Assembly (NCBI GenBank): GCA_964615905.1
Contig: CAZTUB010000021.1
Span: 26,530-90,529 of the forward strand
Source of the DNA: DATLMR01 sp964615905
GTDB taxonomy: Bacteria; Acidobacteriota; Blastocatellia; UBA7656
Length of the DNA stretch: 64,000 bases
Direction: 5' to 3'
Shown here one piece after another: positions 26,358-35,725 of this stretch. Each line of letters starts with the position of its first letter. Positions within the stretch are counted from its first letter, which is position 1. The notes under the pieces are model-generated. The model worked only from the letters and a program-made list of their open reading frames with translations. It was not told where the DNA came from and did no database searches. The translations under genes were made by a program, and so were the position numbers.

Positions 26358-26458
26358 GGCTTTCGGTACTTTTTATCGAGGGCGCAGTTAGAAGGCTCGC
26401 CGGAGAAATTCGGCACCGGGCAGGCTGAGCCTGGGAATTTCCGCCTCCGGTAGCTACA

Positions 26459-26487
26459 TTGACATCGACATGTTAAAGCAATAAAGT
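26459..26487 (+). promoter_or_regulatory. Sigma-70-type promoter of the zinc-ribbon membrane protein gene
   Basis: TTGACA (26459-26464), 17 bases, TAAAGT (26482-26487). It lies about 88 bases before the ATG at 26575. The rest of the 449-base divergent gap holds the TTGTAAG repeats and no gene. Confidence 0.55.
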
Positions 26488-26574
26488 AGCCTTGTCTAAG
26501 GTCGCCTAAACTTACATCGCCGCTTTGATTCTCGGCTTAAGTTGGCTTTATCACAAATAGAAGGGTTCACGTCT

Positions 26575-27939
26575 ATGACATCAAAGAACGACCCTGCTAA
26601 CAACCATCCCGGCAACTCGCCTGAAAGAGGCGTTAAAGTCTCAGGCGCAGGTAATAAATCTGATTCGGCAGAGCAGCAGCTGCGCGCTAAGAACATGGAG
26701 ATGACCCCGGAGGAGGCAGAGGCGTACAGGTTATATCTGATCGAAAAGAATCAGAGGCGTTTCAGCAAAGCCGCGGCGGTCGTATCCGAAATCACCTGCG
26801 CAAATTGCGGGATGGTTTGCCAATCGCAAGCAAAGTTCTGCAACAGGTGCGGAAAAGGCCTAATCGCCGCGCCACCGCCGCCCGTCGCCGCCGCTCCCAG
26901 TGTTACGCCGCCGGTTCAGACGGCCCCGCCAGTTCAGGCGGCCCGTCCTGCACCGCCAGCCCCGGCAGCCCCAAAACCCGCGCGGGCAGAGCCGGTCGTG
27001 GTAGCTCGTCCCGAACGCCGGAGCAATTCAAAAAGATACCTGGCCTCCGCGCTGGCGATGATGATCCTCGCGGCCCTGGTATACGCCGCGGTAAAGACGT
27101 TTAGAAAACCGGCCGCTCAAGTGCAATCAGCCGCAGCCTCGGAGCCGGCCGCAAGCCCCGGCGCTTCACCTTCCGGCTCGCCCGCCGTAGACGCGGCAAA
27201 ACCCGTGGGGCCGAATCATGCCGGGTTAATCGCTTCTGCAAAGGCCGCCCTGGCCGATGGGTATAGAATAGATTCCGCGTCCAAGTCCTGGGGCCGTATT
27301 GCTGATGCGCGGATGCTCCTGGAGCAGATCCCTTCAGATGCCCCGGAGTTTCCCGAAGCGAAAAGCCTTTTGTCGGAGGTCGACAGAAGGGAAGCCGAGA
27401 AAGAGAAGTGGGACAACCTCGTCGCCCGCGAATTACACGCGTCAAACCTTGAGCGCACCTATGCCGAGATGGGCAAAGCTATAGACATCTCGCTTGCCGG
27501 TGAGGACAAATCGGTAATAAAGCTCGACTCGACTCTCATGTCGAAACAAATCGTGGATCAGATGACGAGCGATCTGGAATTTATATCGTCGCTGCGAGAA
27601 ATCGGTTTTACCAAAGCCGTCTTTACCGGGGCGAATCTTCCTACGTGGACATACGACCTGGAGACGAGTGAGCTGGCGGTCAGCGGCAGCCCTGCGAAGG
27701 TGGCCTCCGCGCCAGCCGTAAAGAAGCCTCCCGTTCCGGCCAAGACCAGCCCCGCCACAACTCCAAAGGTGACGAGAACACCGACCAGGCCAAGCTCTGA
27801 AAGGTTCCCGCCCCGGCGCCATCAGCCCAGGCTGACCGAGCAGGAGAGGATCGAGCAGGCCAAGGAGAGACGGAAGCAGGAAGAGAAAGCTAGGAAGAAG
27901 AGAGAGAAGGAGCTAAAGAAGGGCAAGAAGGGATACTGA
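26575..27939 (+). CDS. Zinc-ribbon membrane protein with Lys/Arg-rich tail
   Basis: The ATG at 26575 has AAGGG nine bases upstream; a TTG eleven codons earlier lacks one. The 454-residue product has a hydrophilic N-terminus, a zinc ribbon CANCGMVC...CNRCGKG (about residues 80-100), an Ala/Pro-rich linker, one membrane helix (about 158-176, YLASALAMMILAALVYAAV), an extracytoplasmic helical region and a strongly basic tail (EKARKKREKELKKGKKGY). No enzymatic motif is visible and I do not recognise the family. Zinc ribbon plus single helix is the architecture of the neighbouring kinases without the kinase, so an accessory or sensor role in the same signalling network is plausible. Confidence 0.7.
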   Translation: MTSKNDPANNHPGNSPERGVKVSGAGNKSDSAEQQLRAKNMEMTPEEAEAYRLYLIEKNQRRFSKAAAVVSEITCANCGMVCQSQAKFCNRCGKGLIAAPPPPVAAAPSVTPPVQTAPPVQAARPAPPAPAAPKPARAEPVVVARPERRSNSKRYLASALAMMILAALVYAAVKTFRKPAAQVQSAAASEPAASPGASPSGSPAVDAAKPVGPNHAGLIASAKAALADGYRIDSASKSWGRIADARMLLEQIPSDAPEFPEAKSLLSEVDRREAEKEKWDNLVARELHASNLERTYAEMGKAIDISLAGEDKSVIKLDSTLMSKQIVDQMTSDLEFISSLREIGFTKAVFTGANLPTWTYDLETSELAVSGSPAKVASAPAVKKPPVPAKTSPATTPKVTRTPTRPSSERFPPRRHQPRLTEQERIEQAKERRKQEEKARKKREKELKKGKKGY

Positions 27940-28119
27940 GATTGGACCCGGTTAAAACCCCTGTGCGCCCTTTGCGCCCGCAAGCCCCGAAATTCACTTA
28001 CTGAGGATTTGGCCCGCCTCCTTTTGCCCGGAAGCCCCAGACCGCCGGGTAAAGAACAACCGATACCTGTTTCTCGTATTTCCATATGTAGTGTTTGACC
28101 GTGTGACAGGAGCGCAAAG

Positions 28120-28809
28120 ATGCGAATTCTATTGGCCGAAGATGAGCCCGACACCGCTAAGCTGTTAGCCAGAGGGTTGCGCGAGCAAACTTTTGCGGTC
28201 GACGTGGCGCACGACGGCGAAGAGGCCGTGTTCCAGGCAACGATCAATAGTTATGACCTGATAATTCTGGACATAGGGCTCCCACTCAAGGACGGGTTTG
28301 AAGTCTGCAAAGAACTGCGCAATCAGGGGTTAAGCATTCCAATCCTGATGCTTACGGCGCGCGACAGCGTGCGCGACCGCATTACGGGGCTCGACACAGG
28401 GGCTGACGATTACCTGACCAAGCCGTTCGATTTTTACGAGTTGCTCGCGCGGACGCGCGCCTTGTTGCGGCGGGGGCACGCGCTCAAGCCTGACCTTCTG
28501 GTCATCGCGGACCTGACGATAGACACGCGATCACACAAGGTTTACAGGGCGGGGCGATTGATCGAGCTTACAGCCAAAGAGTACGCTCTGCTGGAGTACA
28601 TGGCACGGCGCGCGGGTGAAGTCGTCACGCGCGCTGATATTTCCGAGCACGTCTGGGACAACCAGTTTGACCCCTTCTCAAATCTGATCGAGGTCTACAT
28701 CAACCGGTTGCGACAGAAGATTGACGAAGGCTCTCCGCTGAAGCTGATCCTGACAATGCGCGGCGAAGGGTACTTGCTCGCTGAGAGCGAGGTGCTCAGC
28801 AATGCCTGA
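28120..28809 (+). CDS. OmpR-family response regulator
   Basis: A 229-residue two-domain regulator. The receiver (about 1-118) has the acidic pair EDE at residues 7-9, the phospho-acceptor Asp in LIILDIGLPLKDG (near 51), Thr in MLTAR and Lys in DYLTKPFDF. The C-terminal winged helix (about 128-223) has LIELTAKEYALLEYM and IEVYINRLRQKID, which bind DNA as a head-to-tail dimer at 11-base-spaced repeats. The closest well-known relatives are CusR/QseB-type regulators. It overlaps the kinase gene by eight bases, so the pair is co-translated. A matching 11-base-period repeat lies downstream, before the phosphatase gene at 30.5 kb. Confidence 0.95.
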   Translation: MRILLAEDEPDTAKLLARGLREQTFAVDVAHDGEEAVFQATINSYDLIILDIGLPLKDGFEVCKELRNQGLSIPILMLTARDSVRDRITGLDTGADDYLTKPFDFYELLARTRALLRRGHALKPDLLVIADLTIDTRSHKVYRAGRLIELTAKEYALLEYMARRAGEVVTRADISEHVWDNQFDPFSNLIEVYINRLRQKIDEGSPLKLILTMRGEGYLLAESEVLSNA

Positions 28810-30226
28810 TACGGTAAGAACGCGGCTGACGCTCTGGTACACGTGCGTGCTGGCGCTCGTTCTGGTTCTTTTCAGCGCGGGCGTTTACTTGCTGGTAGCG
28901 CATAAGTTTTCTGCACGGCTCGATGCGCAGCTTCAAAACAAGGTCGAAGGGGCGACGAGGCTGTTCGTACACGAAAAGGATGAAGGGGAGACAGATCAGT
29001 ACGCCGCGCTAAGCTCGTTTCGCAAGCTATATCTCCCGAATGACGCCGTCGCTTTTTTTGATGCGAAAGGAAGACTGCTGGCCGAGAAGAGATTGGGCGA
29101 GAACATCACCGCAAGCCTGCCCGATTCGGCGCTCGAAAGCACGGACGACCGTTTAGAGTTCTCCACATTGCCGGGTACGAGTGACCTGCCCGACGGTATG
29201 CGCGTGGCGGCTTATCGCATCAGCGCTTCATCGATGAAGGCTCCCTGTTTTGTAGTAATCAGCGAGCCGCTCACCGACCTTGCAGATGACCTGAATTTGT
29301 TGCGCGGCATATTTTATATCGCCGTGCCAACGTCACTGGTTCTCACAGGCCTGGCCGGGTGGTTCCTCGCGCGTAAAAGTCTCGCGCCCGTGGTCGTTAT
29401 GTCTGAAACCGCCCGGCGGATAAGCGCCGAGAACCTTGAAGAGCGGCTCCCTGTTGCCAACCCGCGAGACGAGCTTGGGCGGCTTGCGACGACGTTTAAT
29501 CAACTGCTCGGTCGACTAGATCAATCATTTTCGCAGCAACGGCAATTCATGGCCGATGCCTCGCACGAGCTGCGAACACCGCTGACGGTGATGCTCACGG
29601 CTTCGGAGGTGACGCTCGACCAGCCACACCGCAAAGAGAGCGAGTACCGCGAGGCGCTGGCTATATTTGGGGAGCAGACGCGCAGGCTCGCGCGCATCGT
29701 CGAAGAGATGTTCACCCTCGCTCGCGCCGACGCGGGGCAGCGCGAGCTTGAGCCCGGCGACTTCTACCTAGATGAGCTTGTGGCCGAAACCGTCCGAGCG
29801 GCTAGCGTGCTGGCCGGGTCAAAAAATGTAGCCATTGAACTCGCCCCGATAAAGTCATCGCCTTACAGGGGCGACGAAGGGCTTTTGCGGCAGATGCTCC
29901 TCAACCTGCTCAACAACGCAGTCAAATACACCCATCCAGGCGGAAAGGTCAGCTTGCGGCTGGCACAGCAGGATTCTGCCTATATGATTACGGTGGCTGA
30001 TACTGGCATAGGCATCTCCGTAGAGGCTCAACCGTACATCTTCGAGCGGTTCTACAGGGCGGACAAGGCGAGGGGCAGGGCAGAGCTTGGCACTAGTAGC
30101 GGGGCTGGCCTCGGCCTGTCGATTGCAAAATGGATTACAGATGCCCACGGCGGCCTGCTCACCCTTCAGCATTCCAGCACTCAAGGTAGCACCTTTGTCG
30201 CCGTGCTACCCATCCAAGGCAACTGA
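28802..30226 (+). CDS. Membrane sensor histidine kinase
   Basis: A 474-residue partner of the preceding regulator. It has two membrane segments (about residues 11-33 and 171-191) around a periplasmic sensor of about 135 residues, a HAMP domain (192-245), the phospho-accepting His in ADASHELRTPLTVM (near 258) and an ATP-binding domain with NLLNNAVKYTHPGG, DTGIGIS and GAGLGLSIAKW. This is the CusS/QseC arrangement. No metal-binding cluster of the CusS kind is obvious in the sensor, so the signal is unknown. Gene order suggests that the phosphatase/PepSY gene downstream is a target. Confidence 0.95.
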   Translation: MPDTVRTRLTLWYTCVLALVLVLFSAGVYLLVAHKFSARLDAQLQNKVEGATRLFVHEKDEGETDQYAALSSFRKLYLPNDAVAFFDAKGRLLAEKRLGENITASLPDSALESTDDRLEFSTLPGTSDLPDGMRVAAYRISASSMKAPCFVVISEPLTDLADDLNLLRGIFYIAVPTSLVLTGLAGWFLARKSLAPVVVMSETARRISAENLEERLPVANPRDELGRLATTFNQLLGRLDQSFSQQRQFMADASHELRTPLTVMLTASEVTLDQPHRKESEYREALAIFGEQTRRLARIVEEMFTLARADAGQRELEPGDFYLDELVAETVRAASVLAGSKNVAIELAPIKSSPYRGDEGLLRQMLLNLLNNAVKYTHPGGKVSLRLAQQDSAYMITVADTGIGISVEAQPYIFERFYRADKARGRAELGTSSGAGLGLSIAKWITDAHGGLLTLQHSSTQGSTFVAVLPIQGN

Positions 30227-30296
30227 CAGGTCGGCAGATAACGAACGCCCCTGTTCTAGCCGCCTTTCATAGCCCTACAGCCCATCACTTAAGGTT

Positions 30297-30317
30297 TATT
30301 AATCTACTATTAATCTA
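30297..30317 (+). promoter_or_regulatory. Candidate response-regulator box: tandem TATTAATCTA
   Basis: TATTAATCTA is repeated perfectly (30297-30306 and 30308-30317), giving an 11-base period. This is the geometry bound by OmpR/PhoB-class dimers. It lies 150 bases before the phosphatase/PepSY start and 71 bases after the histidine kinase stop, in an AT-rich patch of a GC-rich region. Confidence 0.5.
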
Positions 30318-30467
30318 GGCTTGTGTAAGCTGTTAAAGCCAGGGAAAGGAATGGTTCTGGCTCTACTCACACAGGCGTCCGCCGGGTTGTTGTGCGGCCC
30401 GCGCCTGAGAGCCCGTAAAATTGCCCCTTTTCGAAAAAGGGATTCTTAATTTCTGTCGGAGGATGTT

Positions 30468-31868
30468 ATGACTACTTTCAATAGGGTTAGTCGAACAGGG
30501 TATCATCGACTACTGCAAATCTGTCTGCTGATTTTAACTTTTGCCACCGTTTCAGATGTAAACTCCGCCCAGAGCTCGCGAGAGCGAGTGGAAGGGGTGA
30601 AAAACTTCGGCCGTGTGACAGACCGCTACTTCCGAGGCGGGCAAGTCACAGAGGTCGGCGTGAAGCGCCTTGCCGAGATGGGTGTTCGCACAATAATTGA
30701 CCTTCGCGACAAGCCAAGCGTCGGCGAGCCCGAAGCGTGTGAGCAAAACGGCATCAAATATTTCAAGTTTCCAATGAACGGCCATGACACTCCAGACGAA
30801 AAGACTGTCAACAAGATACTCTCGATAATTCAGGAGTCTGATGGTGGGATATATGTTCACTGCTCGGCGGGCAAGCACCGCGCGGGAACAATCGCAGCCC
30901 TCTACAGGATGCGCGTTCAGGGCTGGTCGAAGGAGCGTGCCTGGGCAGAACAGAAGTCATACGGGTTCGGCCCCCCCGAAGAGCATGCAGAGCTATACGC
31001 GTACGCATACGGCGGAGCCCCCCGGTTCGTTAATACGAGCGCAGTAGCGTCGTCCGGCAAATCAGAAGATGACGAAGAAGAGAAGCCGTCGAAGAAGGAT
31101 AAAGAGGAAAAGTCGAAGTCAGACAAAGACGATAGCGATGACGACGATGACGGCGAAGATAAAGACGACGACGAAGACGACGATAGTGATGACGACAGCG
31201 AAGACGATGACGACGACGGCGAAGACGACGACGATGGTGAGGACGAGGAAGAGTCCGACAGCGACGATGATGAGGACAGTGACAGCGACAAAGGAAAAGA
31301 TAAGAAGCTGTCCGGCAACGGCAAAACAGACAAGTTGCTGGCAAAAGCAGATAACAGGGATGAGTCAGAAAACATTGAAAATGCTCAACCCGCCGCCGCC
31401 GGTGAACGTGCCTCCAGCGGGCCTGCTGGTCGCCTTTCGCCCGACGGCAGCTATATCAGTCTGGCCGACGCGCTCAAGAGCGCAAAGGCCGAAGGGGCAA
31501 ACGGCAGCCTGTTAAAGGTCGATCTCGAATGGGATGATATTCGCAAAATCACGACCTGGGACATTACATTTTCATCAGGCATGGAGTACGAGATTGACGC
31601 AAGGACAGGCAAGCTGCTCGATGCCAAGCCCAAAGCCGCAGGGAAGCTGGCTGTGCTTTCGCCGCTCGAACTCGACGGCTCAGCGAAAAAGGTTTTGACG
31701 TTTCAGGAAGTAATCAAGAAGGCCGAAAAGATGCAAAGCCAGCCAGTGGTCGAGATGGAGTTAAAACGCATCAAAGGTCGTTCGCAGACCGTATTTGAAG
31801 TGGCCCTGGCAGATGGGGCTACACTCTACTACGACGCAGTGACAGGAGACGCGATCACCGATATATAG
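30468..31868 (+). CDS. Exported CxxGKHR phosphatase with Asp/Ser/Lys tract and two PepSY-like domains
   Basis: A GGAGG site precedes the ATG; 466 residues. Order: signal peptide (about 1-34); cysteine-phosphatase domain (about 37-185) with HCSAGKHRAG (Cys132, Arg138), the CxxGKHR form of Siw14-type phosphatases; a run of about 80 residues (199-280) almost wholly Asp, Glu, Ser and Lys; two PepSY-like repeats (about 330-387 and 409-466), each ending in YxxDAxTGxxxD. PepSY domains are usually extracytoplasmic and inhibitory or ligand-binding. The acidic tract should bind calcium or other cations and has the composition of eukaryotic PASK segments. The phosphatase half is paralogous to the gene at the left edge. 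It probably belongs to the regulon of the upstream two-component system. The substrate is unknown. Confidence 0.88.
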   Translation: MTTFNRVSRTGYHRLLQICLLILTFATVSDVNSAQSSRERVEGVKNFGRVTDRYFRGGQVTEVGVKRLAEMGVRTIIDLRDKPSVGEPEACEQNGIKYFKFPMNGHDTPDEKTVNKILSIIQESDGGIYVHCSAGKHRAGTIAALYRMRVQGWSKERAWAEQKSYGFGPPEEHAELYAYAYGGAPRFVNTSAVASSGKSEDDEEEKPSKKDKEEKSKSDKDDSDDDDDGEDKDDDEDDDSDDDSEDDDDDGEDDDDGEDEEESDSDDDEDSDSDKGKDKKLSGNGKTDKLLAKADNRDESENIENAQPAAAGERASSGPAGRLSPDGSYISLADALKSAKAEGANGSLLKVDLEWDDIRKITTWDITFSSGMEYEIDARTGKLLDAKPKAAGKLAVLSPLELDGSAKKVLTFQEVIKKAEKMQSQPVVEMELKRIKGRSQTVFEVALADGATLYYDAVTGDAITDI

Positions 31869-31926
31869 GTCGCTGCTCTGAAAGTGGCTGTTCGCAAGTT
31901 GTGGACGATGTGACCATCAAGAGAGT

Positions 31927-31968
31927 GATTCCGAGTAGATGAATACGCATGTTCATCTACTCGGAATC
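31927..31968. terminator. Strong hairpin between convergent genes
   Basis: A perfect 17-bp inverted repeat GATTCCGAGTAGATGAA / TTCATCTACTCGGAATC with an 8-base loop, between the phosphatase/PepSY gene and the second kinase-SUMF1 gene. There is no long T run, so it may be a bidirectional terminator or an RNA-stabilising hairpin. Confidence 0.65.
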
Positions 31969-32010
31969 TTCGACTGTCTCAGGACCTCTTATATCTTGCG
32001 GCTATGAAGA

Positions 32011-34062
32011 CTAAGGCGCAGCAGTCACATCCTTAGCGCAACGGAACCCGACATTGGTGTATTCGCCGTCTCGTGGGGGCAATCCTTTTCGGTGGGTAGT
32101 TGTGGCGCGATCTTGCGCCTCTTGCCACGAGCCGCCCCTTACTACTTTCACCTCTCCTTCAAGCGTCTCCGGCAATGAGCCGCCTGGGTAGGCGACCATA
32201 TCACTCGAAGTCCACTCCCAAACATTACCCACCATATCGTATGCGCCGAAGGGTGATCTCCCGGCCGGGTGGACGCCGACTGCATCGACATGGCCATGCG
32301 ATGTGTTATGCGCGTTTCCGGCTTTGGTTTTCCATTGATTGCCCCAGGGGTAAAGACGTCCGTCTGTGCCTCGCGCGGCGAACTCCCACTCCTGCTCGGT
32401 CGGGAGCCGTTTCGTGGCCCAGCTTGCATACGAGTTAGCGTCATCCCAGCTTATCCCCGTAACGGCGCGCCTGGCCCAGCCAGCAGGGTAAGTCCCGTTT
32501 ACCCACCGTGGCGGCGCTTGATGCCCTGTCGCGTCAATGAATCTCTTGTACTCTTCGCAAGTCACTTCATACACATCGATAAAAAATGGTTTTACACTGA
32601 CACGGTGCTGCGGTCTTTCGGATTGCTCCCCGGTGTCGCGCCCCATTAGAAATTCTCCGCCGCCCACATAGACCATCCTGTCCGGCGCTTTTGGCTGGGA
32701 GGCTGGCGCGGGCGTGCGCGAAGCGGCAGGCGGTTGCGCCGGAGCCTGCGGCGGGCCAACCTGTGCGTTCGGGGTAGACTCGGTGCCTGAATCTCGAAAT
32801 ATTATTAGACCGGCTACTACCAGGAGAACAAGAAGCAAAATTCCTATGATGGTAGCTGCCACGAGAAATTTTTTGGCCGCGGGTTTTGTGATACCACTTT
32901 TCTCGTGTAATGCCGCAGGCTCAGGGCTAAAAAAAGCTGCTCTTTCCCGCTGTGCATCCTCCATCGTGGATAGAGGCGTCGCCGGTGGTGCCTGGGGTTC
33001 AGGCTCAACACGTGAGGCTGCCTTCCTGGCTGAGCGCACAGGAACAGGCCCCCTTACCGATGCGATAAGCTCGCGGGCAAACTCGCTTGCCAATTGCGGA
33101 CGGTCCTCTTTGCGCTTTTCGAGCGCGTGCATCACGGCTTGCTCAAGCCTTGGAGGAACGTCGCTGTTGATCTGGCGCAACGGCGGCGGCGGCTGGGTTA
33201 CATGCTGGACTATTATGGCCGTCGGGGTCGGCGAGTTGAAGGGAAGCATCCCCGTCAGCATCTCGTAGAGCACGATGCCGAGGCTGTAAATATCTGCGCG
33301 TCCGTCTATCTCTTCGCCCATGCACTGCTCAGGAGACATATACTGCGGCGTTCCCACCAGCATGCCCTTCTGCGTCAGCGTGCTGACTTCCGCCGAGAGG
33401 TCACAAAGCTTGGCTATACCGAAGTCCAGGACCTTGACCGTCAGATCATTGCTCGTTGCGTTGACCAGGATGTTATCCGGTTTCAAGTCACGATGAACGA
33501 TGTTCTGGCGGTGCGCTTCGTCAAGGGCGCTACACACTCTTGATATGATCTCGACTGCGAAAGAGGGCTGGAGCGGGCCTTGCTCTTTGATTATCCTGGC
33601 GAGGTTCTTCCCTTCGACCAGCTCCATCACGATATAGACCAGATTGTTTGGCGAGACAGCGAAGTCGTATATCCCGACTGCGTTGTTATGTTTTAAGCGG
33701 GCCGCAGCCTGGGCCTCGCGGCGAAACCTTTCGATTGCCTTTTTATCACCGACCGAATCCGGGTGAAGCACTTTGACCGCGACCGTATCACCGATATGCA
33801 TTCGGGTGGCTTTGTAGATTGAGCCCATGCCGCCCGATCCAATCTTTTCAACGATCCTGTACTTGTTATCGAGCGTGTAGCCGACAAGATCGTCGGCAGA
33901 CATATCACGTGATGCTCTCGGACCCGTATCTCGCGGCAGGCTATCGACACTTGCCCCTGAAGAGTCTGAAGAGAGAGGCTCTGTACTGGGCATCGCAGCA
34001 CCGCAGCCGGGGCAGAAGCGGACGTTGCGACGGTTCTGAATTCCACAGTTAGGGCAGATCAT
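32011..34062 (-). CDS. Membrane Ser/Thr protein kinase with SUMF1 domain (second copy)
   Basis: GAGGGA lies before the ATG; 683 residues with the same plan as the kinase at 12.8-14.8 kb. It has an N-terminal zinc ribbon (CPNC...CPGC, residues 3-23), a complete kinase domain (about 70-340; GSGGMGSIYKA, VAVKVL, HRDLKPDN, DFGIAKL, SPEQCMGEE), a Pro/Ala linker, one membrane helix (about 396-420, VAATIIGILLLVLLVVAGLI) and a C-terminal SUMF1-type domain (MVYVGGGEFLMG...VGFRCAKDV). As in the first copy, the paired active-site cysteines of formylglycine-generating enzyme are absent. It is expected to sense something outside with the SUMF1 domain and phosphorylate FHA partners inside. Confidence 0.93.
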   Translation of the reverse strand: MICPNCGIQNRRNVRFCPGCGAAMPSTEPLSSDSSGASVDSLPRDTGPRASRDMSADDLVGYTLDNKYRIVEKIGSGGMGSIYKATRMHIGDTVAVKVLHPDSVGDKKAIERFRREAQAAARLKHNNAVGIYDFAVSPNNLVYIVMELVEGKNLARIIKEQGPLQPSFAVEIISRVCSALDEAHRQNIVHRDLKPDNILVNATSNDLTVKVLDFGIAKLCDLSAEVSTLTQKGMLVGTPQYMSPEQCMGEEIDGRADIYSLGIVLYEMLTGMLPFNSPTPTAIIVQHVTQPPPPLRQINSDVPPRLEQAVMHALEKRKEDRPQLASEFARELIASVRGPVPVRSARKAASRVEPEPQAPPATPLSTMEDAQRERAAFFSPEPAALHEKSGITKPAAKKFLVAATIIGILLLVLLVVAGLIIFRDSGTESTPNAQVGPPQAPAQPPAASRTPAPASQPKAPDRMVYVGGGEFLMGRDTGEQSERPQHRVSVKPFFIDVYEVTCEEYKRFIDATGHQAPPRWVNGTYPAGWARRAVTGISWDDANSYASWATKRLPTEQEWEFAARGTDGRLYPWGNQWKTKAGNAHNTSHGHVDAVGVHPAGRSPFGAYDMVGNVWEWTSSDMVAYPGGSLPETLEGEVKVVRGGSWQEAQDRATTTHRKGLPPRDGEYTNVGFRCAKDVTAAP

Positions 34063-34254
34063 CTAAATCCCTCTGACTTGAGTCGTGTTCAGAACTACGC
34101 CCATATATTACGCTTTTCAATCAAATTCTGCCGACTATATTCACTCAGCCAGCCCGGTTCTAAACGGCTCGGTCTGTGGCAACTCCCGCGACAGGAGACA
34201 AAAGATTGAGTCGGCCTCTTACCGCGGGAGTCGCTGCACTGCAAGCCAGCACGA

Positions 34255-34773
34255 TCATTGACACCTGATTTCGATTGAAGAGATCGCATCGCTCAGGTCT
34301 GGATTTCCTTTGAGGGTTATATGCTGAGCGCCCGGGCCGAACGTCTGAGTGACGCCGGAGAACTGCTCGCCTACCCATACGATAACCGTCGCCTTCGGGC
34401 CGACCTTTAAGCTTTCAATCTCGTCGCCCCAGTTGAGCTTGATTGCTCCGGGAAGGCTTCTCAGATTGGGCCATTTTCCAGGCCCGCAGATTATGTGATT
34501 GTCGTCGGTTACATCAAGCTGTTTATCGTCGAAGACATGCACCCAGCAATCGCCACAGCCCGGCGACGGGGTTGCGGTCGCGACCGCGACATTCGCATTG
34601 CCAGCGGGCGCGTTGCTATTGGCCTGGTCTGCTGCCGGTGAAGCTGCGTTGGGCGGAGTTACAGTCGCCGTGTTTGTATTGGTTGCCGTTGAGTTGCCTC
34701 GACAGGCCAGCAGTAAAAATAAGCTAAGCCCGACCGCGACAAAAGTCACGAAGACCGATCTATTGGCTCTCAT
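34255..34773 (-). CDS. Lipoprotein with beta/gamma-crystallin-like domain
   Basis: The start at 34773 is set by AAGGGAG seven bases upstream. The 172-residue product has a lipoprotein signal with lipobox LLLAC, a Thr/Asn/Ala-rich spacer (about 26-75), then a compact domain of about 95 residues. The block SLKVGPKATVIVW...FSGVTQTFGPG resembles the Greek-key repeats of beta/gamma-crystallins, and CGDCW adds a cysteine pair. Such domains often bind calcium; I cannot see clear calcium-site residues. The likely location is the periplasmic face of a membrane. Confidence 0.65.
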   Translation of the reverse strand: MRANRSVFVTFVAVGLSLFLLLACRGNSTATNTNTATVTPPNAASPAADQANSNAPAGNANVAVATATPSPGCGDCWVHVFDDKQLDVTDDNHIICGPGKWPNLRSLPGAIKLNWGDEIESLKVGPKATVIVWVGEQFSGVTQTFGPGAQHITLKGNPDLSDAISSIEIRCQ

Positions 34774-35067
34774 CTCATTTCTCCCTTGCGGACTTGATGT
34801 CCGCTCGTTAAATGACAAAAGCTAACGAAAGCCTTGCCTTCATTAGCCAAAAAGGAAGAGCGCAACCCAAAATATTTGCTTATAGTGAGAATGTCAATGC
34901 GAAAGGGTCGGTAAGGTGGTTCATGTTCGATCCGCGTTGTAAGAGTTTTCAAATCTAATCCATAACAATAGCGGCGAGATTTAAGGTGCACCTTAAACCC
35001 CGCCGGTCCGTTGACCCCCCCTCTGAGTCTGGAAATTAAAAAGACTGTTGGCGCTCAACTACTGCCT

Positions 35068-35421
35068 TCAGTCCCTGCGAGATCGGTTAGACCTCCAGTG
35101 ATTCTCGTGCCAAGGGTGCCTGTTGGACCGGAAGGATCTGCGAGTGAACCGCCAGTTGTTCCAGCGGCTATTGCGCGACCTGTACCGGCGGTGATCATCG
35201 TCGTCATCGTCATCACGATGCCTGTAGCGGCGACCGCCTCGGCGGTCGTCGTCTCGGTCATGCCGGTCGCCATCTCTATACCTGCGCGAGCCTCTATCGT
35301 TGTCCCGCCTGTCTCCGAATGGCGAACCGGCAAACGAAACTGTCGGCAGAGCTATAACAGTGACCAGCATGAAGATCACTGCTCTCAGCAATGAGAGTTT
35401 GTTTGAAGTAGCAAATTTCAT
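35068..35421 (-). CDS. Small exported Arg/Asp-rich protein
   Basis: GGAAGG lies before the ATG. The 117-residue product has a clear signal peptide (about 1-31, ALPTVSFAG); the rest is almost only Arg, Asp, Gly, Ser, His and Trp (RRDDRRGGRRYRHRDDDDDD), ending in WNNWRFTRRSFRSNRHPWH. No fold is recognisable. The composition suggests a disordered, highly charged periplasmic protein that could bind anions or metals. The frame is supported by the signal peptide and ribosome site rather than by any known family. Confidence 0.6.
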   Translation of the reverse strand: MKFATSNKLSLLRAVIFMLVTVIALPTVSFAGSPFGDRRDNDRGSRRYRDGDRHDRDDDRRGGRRYRHRDDDDDDDHRRYRSRNSRWNNWRFTRRSFRSNRHPWHENHWRSNRSRRD

Positions 35422-35725
35422 ATCTACCTTCCTTTGGAAAAGGGTATGTGCTTTAACGCACGCTGGTGTGTCGGTTGACAGAATCTCTTCGAGCAGTCGG
35501 GCTTAGTGCCCTCAAGCAGTGTGCCACGATTTACGACAACTTATAGTGATGAAGCAGAACAACTAACGTCATATCAATGGTTGACGATGTACACCAAAAA
35601 ATGCCCCGCTATACTATTTAGTATGTGAAGAGCCTTGGCCGGTCGATTGTCACAAGACGCGAGAGGGGATAAGACTGTAAAGTTCAAACCTGGCTCGCTA
35701 CAAAAACTGCGCAATACGTAGACAC

